DNA from: Stramenopiles sp. TOSAG23-6
Taxonomy: Eukaryota > Sar
Direction: 5' to 3'
NCBI GenBank assembly: GCA_900128565.1
Contig: LT636113.1
Location: 1-11,967 of the forward strand
DNA length: 11,967 bases
Part shown: positions 6,448 through 11,967 of the stretch, piece by piece
Numbering within the stretch: position 1 is the stretch's first letter
Layout of the letters: each line of letters opens with the position of its first letter
The notes under the pieces: generated by a model
Databases searched by the model: none
Seen by the model: only the letters and a program-made list of their open reading frames with translations
Told to the model about the DNA's origin: nothing
Program-made: the position numbers and the translations under genes

Positions 6448-7704
6448 CTACAAAAATCGCAAAATGTGTGAAGCAGCTGGATGTCCAGGGTGAATTTTCA
6501 AAGCAGCTTTTGCCTCGTCTTTTGCTTCTTCATGCTTGCCCATTTCAGCCAAAATCCCAGCAATCTGGCCGTAAGTATCTGGATCTCTAGGATCTAGTTT
6601 TTTTGATTTTTTTAAAGCTTTTAGAGCTTCCTTATACTCTAATATATCACTAGGCAACTTACCCTGCATTTGACCTATAGCATATGCTTTAGATGCAAGG
6701 CTTCTATATGTACAACCAAGGTTATAATATGCAATAGCAGATCTTGGATTGTGTTTAATGAATTTAAGACGAATTTCGAGTGTTTTAGGATGACAAGCTC
6801 CATAATATCTTGAAGTAGCTTGACCGCAATTACCTAGAGGACCTTCCAGTTCAGCGGAAGGACGATGTGAAAAATTGTCAAGACAGAAATTATATTGATC
6901 AATAGCTTCCTTTAACTGACCATCGTCTTTGAGTGAATTACCATAGTTTGTGTATACCATAAGTCGTGATGCATCATCGGCAAGACTTTTATCGGACTTG
7001 TTAGCATTCAGAATATCAACTGCTTTTTTAATCTCAACCAAGCCTTGTGAGTTGTCACCTATAGCTCGCAAAGACGTACATAAATTATTTCGTGCCATAA
7101 TAAAGTTAGGATTCTTTCGTATTGCTAACCGATACATATCAATGGCTTTGGATCTGTTTCGTCTATTTCCAAATGAAACCCCAGCATGGTATGCATCCAT
7201 TGAAGAAACTTTATCAGGGTCTTTGAAACCTGCTTCCTTCAAAGTTTTCCTGTAAAGTTTACACATGCGTTTATGATTCTTCCAATCTGCCACCTGACAT
7301 TCTCTATTACAGTATACCGCAAGTTTACAACCAGAACACATTGACCGCTTCACATCTGTCCTACGAGCACCACAGAAATCACAAGGAGAACCCTGACCGG
7401 TACTACCATGTGTAGTTTGGAAGCCTGCACTATCGTATTTCTTCCGGCTATTTTTCTTTTGTGGTGGACACTCTACTTTTTTAATTAATCGAAGATTACA
7501 AGGCCTAAATGATTTTGTCCAAGTTGGCTGTGTACCAGATTTCTCACTTTCAACAACAAATCGTTCTTGTGAATAAGACTTTATCATACCTTTCTCGCCA
7601 TTTAACTCTGGCCGTGAAGTATTCACAATTCTAACCCTTGAACCAATATCCTTTATCGATGGTTCATCGTCCGCATCTATTGCAAATGTTATTGTTGGGG
7701 GCAT
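6448..7704 (-). CDS. MYND zinc-finger protein with TPR repeats
   Basis: An intact, intronless 418-residue protein; the ATG at 7704 gives the full N-terminus. Residues about 18-55 (GSRVRIVNTS...NGEKGMIKSY) resemble a small SH3/KOW-like beta-barrel. A complete MYND finger spans residues 108-148, with ligands C108, C111, C123, C126, C132, C136, H144 and C148. From about residue 165 to the end there are TPR-like helical pairs (AIDMYRLAIRKNPNFIMARNN, split here for length by its own loop; a later one around KALKKSKKLDPRDPDTYGQ). MYND fingers and TPRs both bind proteins, so an adaptor or chaperone-linked role is the reasonable inference; there is no SET domain. It shares a 253-bp divergent promoter with the WW/G-patch gene. 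Confidence 0.85.
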   Translation of the reverse strand: MPPTITFAIDADDEPSIKDIGSRVRIVNTSRPELNGEKGMIKSYSQERFVVESEKSGTQPTWTKSFRPCNLRLIKKVECPPQKKNSRKKYDSAGFQTTHGSTGQGSPCDFCGARRTDVKRSMCSGCKLAVYCNRECQVADWKNHKRMCKLYRKTLKEAGFKDPDKVSSMDAYHAGVSFGNRRNRSKAIDMYRLAIRKNPNFIMARNNLCTSLRAIGDNSQGLVEIKKAVDILNANKSDKSLADDASRLMVYTNYGNSLKDDGQLKEAIDQYNFCLDNFSHRPSAELEGPLGNCGQATSRYYGACHPKTLEIRLKFIKHNPRSAIAYYNLGCTYRSLASKAYAIGQMQGKLPSDILEYKEALKALKKSKKLDPRDPDTYGQIAGILAEMGKHEEAKDEAKAALKIHPGHPAASHILRFL

Positions 7705-7957
7705 TATTGTATTCTCTTTAATTTAGGATATGAGTATGACCATTCATAAAGCCAGTGCCGAATGTAAAAAAACCCTAACCCTAATTTAAATTTCGAAAAA
7801 TTCGAAAAACTCCTCGAAAAGTTCGAATGGCACACACCACCACATGTATTAAATTTCCCCGTTTTGGAAGTTTTCAGAGTAATTCAACGAATGGTTTAAG
7901 TCGTAGAGTGAGCAATGTTCTTCATGAAAAGCTGAGATTATAGACTGCATTTAAATC
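7705..7957. promoter_or_regulatory. Divergent promoter between MYND/TPR and WW/G-patch genes
   Basis: This 253-bp region drives two genes in opposite directions. It holds AACCCTAACCCTAA (7771-7784) and then a cluster of TTCGAA/CTCGAA words at 7791-7827. No TATA box is convincing. The spacing of the TTCGAA words does not match a heat-shock element. Confidence 0.55.
7771..7784 (-). promoter_or_regulatory. Telomere-like motif upstream of the MYND/TPR gene
   Basis: On the minus strand this reads TTAGGGTTAGGGTT, 67 bp upstream of the MYND/TPR ATG. It has the same orientation relative to transcription as the motif before the phosphatase gene. This could be a telo-box-like promoter element (inference). 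Confidence 0.45.
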
Positions 7958-8946
7958 ATGGCATTTATAGTGAAAAGCCGTGCATTGCAAGGGGGCGATG
8001 AAGGACCTCTTCCAGAAGGTTGGTTCGAAGCTAAGGATCCGCATGGAAAAAAATATTACTATACTGCTGAAGGAAAAACGCAGTGGGAGCGTCCAAAACC
8101 TCCCAAGGTGAAAAAATTTCACAATGTGACATTTATAGCGGATGCTATACAAAGTAATGGAATAATAGATGCTGAAAAGGAAATAAAAGATATGCTTTTA
8201 GCAGAAGTCGAGACTATGCCAATGGGTAAGTATTCTAGCTTGTTAAAAGCACAAGAGAGGTTATCCAGACGCACCGATATCCAACCTCTAGATATACGAT
8301 TTGTACATCGGTTGCGCCCAAGGCGTGTTGAGCCAGCGCGCATTGAAGCTCGTGTGAAAAATTTCTACACAGGTCTTCAAGAGATTATTAATAAATATGA
8401 CCCTAACCCTAACAAATATGATCCAAGTGTTATAGAAAGTGTCAACAAACAAAAGGAACATAGTTTTAGTGAAATCCCTGCAAAGCGTCGTCGTTTTAAC
8501 GAAAAACAATATACACCCATTGAAGAAGGACGCGCAGATATTACTAAAAAGATTAGCAATGATAATATTGGTTTTCGTATGCTGAAAACCATGTACGTTT
8601 TCATAATGATTTTCAAATGTATTTTTTTTCATAATGATCTAAAAATGTATTTTTTTTCATAGGACATTTTTCGTACGTAAGAATTTTTCTTTGACCCATT
8701 CTGAATGTAGCATTGTTTTCGCAATACATGGGTTGGCAAGGTTACAACGGACGTGGTCCTGCAGGTGAAAAAAGCGAATTAGTGGAACCCATAAATGTTC
8801 ATAGCACTGGCAAAAGTGCAGGAGTCACAAGTGGCCTTGTTGCTGGTGAATCGAACGACATATACGCGGCTTTTCGAAAACAAGGATACAAACGCCATGG
8901 ATGGAAAGATAAGAGTCGTAATAGATCATCCCATACACATGCTTGA
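7958..8946 (+). CDS. WW and G-patch domain protein, probable pre-mRNA splicing factor
   Basis: The ATG at 7958 opens a WW domain at residues 19-47, with W22, aromatic block YYY33-35, W43 and P46, which binds proline-rich partners. A long charged middle follows, with a basic patch (PAKRRR). The end is a G-patch: GFRMLKT on exon 1, then MGWQGYNGRGPAGEKSELVE on exon 2, and a tail with DIYAAFRKQGY typical of spliceosomal G-patch proteins. G-patches activate DEAH helicases. Joining 7958-8592 to 8730-8946 gives 283 residues, with spacing between Gly and MGW exactly as in known G-patches. That junction lacks a canonical acceptor (see the intron entry). Unspliced reading stops at 8660-8662. The exact orthologue is not certain. 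Confidence 0.8.
8401..8412 (+). repeat. Telomere-like CCCTAACCCTAA inside a coding exon
   Basis: Two CCCTAA units encode PNPN within the YDPNPNKYD stretch of the WW/G-patch protein. It is in frame and shows no sign of disrupting the gene, so it could be chance or a captured telomeric repeat. Confidence 0.7.
8593..8729 (+). other. Atypical intron inside the G-patch (GT...AT or alternative two-intron solution)
   Basis: The donor is GTACGT at 8593. Protein conservation puts the join at ATG on both sides (8591-8593 and 8728-8730), so the cut may be read as GT...AT (8593-8729), AT...AC (8591-8727) or TG...CA. A canonical alternative uses TTTCATAG at 8655-8662, a 14-nt exon (8663-8676) and a 34-nt GTAAGA...TGTAG intron (8677-8710). 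It also keeps frame but inserts ten residues inside the G-patch helix. A third option is a GTATGC donor at 8578 with the acceptor at 8710. Confidence 0.5.
8598..8661 (+). repeat. 28-bp tandem repeat within the intron
   Basis: TTTTCATAATGAT occurs at 8598-8610 and 8626-8638, and AAATGTATTTTTTTTCATA at 8615-8633 and 8643-8661: a 28-bp unit repeated about 2.3 times. In the last partial copy CATAATG has become CATAGGA, creating a pyrimidine tract plus AG. Confidence 0.85.
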
Positions 8947-8979
8947 GTGTAAGACTCAAAACAAGTCAATAAAAATAAA
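8943..8979 (+). terminator. Stop-codon hairpin and double AATAAA of the WW/G-patch gene
   Basis: TTGAGT-GTAAG-ACTCAA (8943-8959) is a perfect 6-bp stem overlapping the TGA at 8944-8946. Two AATAAA hexamers follow at 8968-8973 and 8974-8979, a good poly(A) signal. The hairpin may be coincidental. Confidence 0.55.
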
Positions 8980-9012
8980 TCTAGCTTTCAATCAAATTAT
9001 GTATGATTTGTT

Positions 9013-9018
9013 TTTATT
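9013..9018 (-). terminator. AATAAA directly after the Arp4 stop codon
   Basis: On the minus strand AATAAA begins immediately after the TAG at 9019-9021. If used, it implies a 3' untranslated region of only a few tens of bases, ending near the cleavage site expected for the convergent WW/G-patch transcript. Confidence 0.5.
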
Positions 9019-10323
9019 CTATGGACACAACCGTTCAACAAGTCCTGCGCCATGCTCGGCATATTCGGCCTTTGACATCCAAAGAGTATGAAATGAACCT
9101 AGTGATGCTAATATTGATCCTCCAAGCCATGCACTAATACGTCGCTCAGAATTTCCTGGGGCTATAACTTTTGCTCTTAAAGTTTGTGGTGCAAGTAGAG
9201 ATACTTCTCTCATCAGTCGATCTTGAAAACCACTATATGTCGAATTACCCCCAGCTAGAATAATGCTACTTAATAAATCTCTACGCAATTCAAAACCTGC
9301 CTTTTCTATAGCCGCATGTACCATTGTTTGCATTGGGATAATATTAGTTTGATTCAAAGGAGAAACATCAAACATTAATTCTGGAACTGTAAACCTCTCG
9401 ACGCCAAGAAATATATCAGTGCCATCAGGTAACGTGTAAGGTACAGTAGGAATATTTAGGTTTGCTTTCACATCAAAAGTGACATCTGAAACACGACATG
9501 TTGTTTCCCGTATATCGCGAGCAATGTCGCGTCTCATAAACTCTTCATAGCTCTCATGAGTCTTAGGATATGCTTCATATATTTTTTTAGAGGAACCATC
9601 GGCCAATGTTTTATGAGAAAAATGATATCGAGGTCGTAATTTATGAGTTTTTGTTAAAGCTCCAACTTTACTTCCTTTATCGGAGACAAGTTTTGCAACT
9701 GCGCCAGCCATTACGTCATCGAGAAAATTACCACCCAGTGAACATTTAACTATGCAATTTTGTAAGGCATACCCATCTTGTACTGGTACAGCTTTTGTAT
9801 GACCATGACCACAATCAAGAACTAATCCTGTTCCTCTAGCATTTGCATAACAATTTAGAACGGCATCTTTTGCTAAAAATAAAGCAGGTACTTGTTTTTC
9901 CTCAAATAAAATCTCACAGTATTTTTCGCGCGTTGATCTGTGATTATCACTTGGCTCTACAAGCAACACTGGGTGTTCCTCAAACTTTTCCTGAAGACAG
10001 TCATTCAGTCCATGAGACCATAACCTTTGGACATGATCCCAATTTGAAATAAAACCATCTTCGTTAAAAGGAGACTGCAACTCGACATTATCACGGCGGA
10101 TATTAATATCCGTATTTCCTACGTAAATACTACCTGTACCAGAAGAAGTCGCTTTTGATGGAGTGTCAACATCCATGGAATTTTCGGAAGCTGTTCCATG
10201 GTTTACACCAATAACTGACGAATAAACTGCCTGTGGATGGTCTTGTCCAGCATAACCTACACGAGTGGAACTAGAACCAACATCAATAACAACGGCATTA
10301 ACATCGAACTGTGTTGAATACAT
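9019..10323 (-). CDS. ARP4: Actin-related protein 4 (Arp4/BAF53-like)
   Basis: An intact, intronless 434-residue actin-fold protein. Nucleotide-pocket elements are visible: phosphate loop 1 (VIDVGSSSTRVGYAG, near residues 12-26), phosphate loop 2 (LDCGHGHTKAVPV, around 168-180) and the adenosine motif (ILAGGNSTYSGF, around 350). The C-terminal block ISAWLGGSILASLGSF, then WMSKAEYAEHG and a final ERLCP, matches Arp4/BAF53 far better than conventional actin. So does a polar, acidic insertion around residues 42-62 (TASENSMDVDTPSK). Arp4 is a nuclear subunit of SWI/SNF-, INO80- and NuA4-type chromatin complexes. Length equals the family norm of about 430. It faces away from Sly1 across a 292-bp shared promoter and converges with the WW/G-patch gene, 72 bp between stops. 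Confidence 0.9.
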   Translation of the reverse strand: MYSTQFDVNAVVIDVGSSSTRVGYAGQDHPQAVYSSVIGVNHGTASENSMDVDTPSKATSSGTGSIYVGNTDINIRRDNVELQSPFNEDGFISNWDHVQRLWSHGLNDCLQEKFEEHPVLLVEPSDNHRSTREKYCEILFEEKQVPALFLAKDAVLNCYANARGTGLVLDCGHGHTKAVPVQDGYALQNCIVKCSLGGNFLDDVMAGAVAKLVSDKGSKVGALTKTHKLRPRYHFSHKTLADGSSKKIYEAYPKTHESYEEFMRRDIARDIRETTCRVSDVTFDVKANLNIPTVPYTLPDGTDIFLGVERFTVPELMFDVSPLNQTNIIPMQTMVHAAIEKAGFELRRDLLSSIILAGGNSTYSGFQDRLMREVSLLAPQTLRAKVIAPGNSERRISAWLGGSILASLGSFHTLWMSKAEYAEHGAGLVERLCP

Positions 10324-10615
10324 ACAAAAGAAGATGAATCCGAAGAAGCTTTACTGGGTAAATATGCTTTTTAATAGTAATTAGAACTGGTACGTATATT
10401 GGAATTGGATTCTCTCTCACGTGTGTGTCATAAACAGCGCATCAAATCAATGCCACGTGTCATTTTGACTCGACGCGATTCGTCTTCAAAACTCAAAATG
10501 GCTTCTCGCTTCCTCTTCGACTTAAAAATTACATAGTAATAATTTTTCAACTCTCGTGTGTTATATTGTGGTTATTGTTTGTACCACGAGCTGAAGTTTA
10601 TCACTCTTTGTGAGC
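10324..10615. promoter_or_regulatory. Divergent promoter of Arp4 and Sly1 with two CACGTG boxes
   Basis: This 292-bp region separates two housekeeping genes. Perfect CACGTG palindromes lie at 10418-10423 and 10454-10459, 36 bp apart, the recognition core of bHLH and bZIP factors. A short upstream ORF (10498-10536) lies on the Sly1 side. No clear TATA box is seen. Confidence 0.6.
10498..10536 (+). promoter_or_regulatory. Possible upstream ORF in the Sly1 leader
   Basis: An ATG in the context AAAATGG opens a 12-codon frame (MASRFLFDLKIT) ending at TAG 10534-10536, 80 bp before the Sly1 ATG. If transcribed in the leader it could reduce Sly1 translation. Whether transcription starts upstream of it is unknown. 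Confidence 0.35.
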
Positions 10616-11967
10616 ATGTCTGTTCGAACTGCTCAGAAGAATGCGCTTTTACAAATGCTGAACTTTAATGAACCTACTGAAAGTGGTATACAGGGAAAAG
10701 ATTCCTTTGTTTCCAGTGGAAGCCAACAATTCAAGGTATTAGTTTACGATAACTACTGCCGGGACATTATTTCGCCACTACTGAACGTCCAAGAACTTCG
10801 CGATGCTGGTGTTACACTGCATATGGAAATCAAGAAGCCGCGTGAACAGATATCAGACGTTCCAGCTATATATTTTATCGAACCAACTAATGAAAATGTA
10901 GAGCGTGTTGCGAGAGACTGTGGTTCTGGACTGTACCATACATTCTACTTAAACTTTGTTTCTCCTCTCTCACGACCCCAAATTGAGCGTCTTGCTCAAC
11001 TAACACTTCAAACGAAATCAGCGTAAAATATTTGATCAGCATTTGTCCTTCATTTCTTTGGAACCAAACTTAGTGACACTTAATATGACTCAGTCATTTC
11101 TTAGTTATAATTCTCCTTCTTTAGAAGAACGACAAGTTATGCAAATCATGGGGAAAATTGCTAGTGGTATTTTCGCTAGCATTGTTACAATGGGCAATGT
11201 CCCTGTAATACGTTGTCCTCGAGGTGGACCTGCTGAATGTGTTGCAAAAAAACTAGAAACAATGCTTCGAGCTGACCTGTCCAGTGAAAATAGTTTATTT
11301 TCTACTGATATATATAATAATAGTTCTGGTCATGATCAACCTATTTTTGGCTCTCAACGCCCCGTCCTTCTTATTTTAGATCGTGGCGACGATATGTCAG
11401 CTCCATTACGTCATTGTTCTACGTATCAAGCTTTGCTAGATGATTTACTCAAACAACGTCTGAACAGAGTTACTGTGCCACCCAAAGAAGGATCCGGAAA
11501 ACCTAAAATGTATCATCTTGACGTTGAGGCAGATTTGTTCTGGGGTGCACATGCGGGATCTGCATTTCCTGAAGCAATTGAAGCGAATGATGAGCAGTTG
11601 AAAACTTTATCGGCGAAAGAGGCAGAAGTGCGTAAGTCTACTGTTGCTGGCGAAGATGGTGGTGGTATCAGTGGGGATGCAGGAGGCTTGGCATCTGCTG
11701 TAGAGAGTCTTCCGGAACTTATGGCTCAGAAACAGACATTGGAACAGCATACTCACATACTAGGATCACTTTTACAGTGTATTATGAAACGAGAGATCCC
11801 GACGTTTTGTAAAGAAGAAGAAGCGGCAATTAAGACGTCTCGAATAGACAGTAAAAAGTTAACGCAGTTTATGAATGGCCCATCCGCAATAGGAAGTATT
11901 AGAGATCGGCTCAGACTATTGGCAGTATGCAGCCTTACGACCGATGTAGATGATGATGTTTTAGCTA
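10616..11967 (+). CDS. SLY1: Sly1-type Sec1/Munc18 family protein, partial, with frame break
   Basis: This is the SM protein that binds syntaxin-5-class SNAREs and guides ER-Golgi membrane fusion. The ATG at 10616 starts MSVRTAQKNALLQMLNF; the codons before it lack ATG. The first 136 residues match domain 1 (FKVLVYDNYCRDIISPLL, VPAIYFIEPTNENVERVARD, YHTFYLNF). The frame then meets TAA at 11024-11026, but homology continues in the +1 frame from KIFDQHLSFISLEPNL (11025 on). It stays open to the window end through GNVPVIRCPRGGPAE, RPVLLILDRGDDMSAPLRH and LPELMAQKQTLEQHTHI. About four residues found in relatives before the FDQ motif seem missing, which suggests a deletion of roughly 11 nt or an assembly error. 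No GT-AG intron repairs it. About 450 of an expected 600-650 residues are present; the rest lies beyond the window. Confidence 0.85.

Noticed and set aside
7791-7827. Heat-shock element from the TTCGAA/GAA cluster
   Set aside because: GAA and TTC units are not spaced by two bases as required; looks like simple repeats.
8119-8632. Several minus-strand frames opposite the WW/G-patch exon
   Set aside because: Shadows of a well-supported coding exon, with no domains of their own.
8593-8729. U12-type AT-AC intron
   Set aside because: AT...AC termini are one possible reading, but the donor lacks the ATATCCTT consensus and fits a normal GTACGT donor.
11023-11039. 17-nt GTAAAA...CAG intron at the Sly1 frame break
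   Set aside because: Removing it does not give the downstream frame and would delete the conserved KIFDQ residues.
1-11967. tRNA, rRNA or transposon genes
   Set aside because: I found no cloverleaf-forming tRNA box pair, rRNA segment, transposase or reverse-transcriptase motif.

Overview
This is a gene-dense, AT-rich stretch of nuclear DNA from a eukaryote, most likely a unicellular protist. The evidence is spliceosomal introns, AATAAA signals, standard stop codons and eukaryote-only genes: an Arp4-type nuclear actin-related protein, a Sly1-type Sec1/Munc18 protein, WW plus G-patch, and MYND plus TPR. A stramenopile (diatom-like) origin is my best guess, from the phosphatase signature HCLAGAHRAGTTG, TTAGGG-type motifs near genes and compact intergenic spacing. 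I cannot prove it from the sequence.

Layout, left to right. (1) 417-2840 (+): a secreted protein with two copies of a 14-cysteine domain joined by an acidic low-complexity linker. A 52-bp exact tandem duplication in the linker looks like a newborn intron. (2) 3173-3979 (+): a dual-specificity phosphatase in three exons, whose first intron lacks an AG at the frame-preserving acceptor. (3) 3984-4553 (-): a basic coiled-coil protein, tail to tail with (2) with only 4 nt between the stops. (4) 5038-6209 (+): a prion-like protein with a 21-bp QQPTQQY array containing a frame slip, and a C-terminal tail of PGG-SS motifs. (5) 6448-7704 (-): MYND zinc finger plus TPR protein. (6) 7958-8946 (+): WW plus G-patch protein, a likely splicing factor, with an atypical intron inside the G-patch. 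(7) 9019-10323 (-): Arp4/BAF53-like protein. (8) 10616 to the window edge (+): Sly1, with a +1 frame break near codon 137, running off the end.

The genes alternate strongly in strand, giving three convergent pairs (2/3, 4/5, 6/7) and three divergent pairs (3/4, 5/6, 7/8) with shared promoters of roughly 250-480 bp. They belong to different housekeeping processes (chromatin, splicing, ER-Golgi fusion, signalling), so the clustering reflects compact packing, not a pathway.

The most striking theme is local tandem duplication (11, 17, 21, 27, 28, 50 and 52 bp units) in genes, introns and flanks. One of these duplications carries AGGT and can be spliced out exactly. A second theme is two introns whose conserved-protein boundaries read GT...AT. 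For the phosphatase, canonical GT-AG splicing would instead delete the catalytic loop in frame. Three reading-frame breaks (secreted gene, prion-like gene, Sly1) need RNA data or re-sequencing to separate introns and real mutations from assembly errors.
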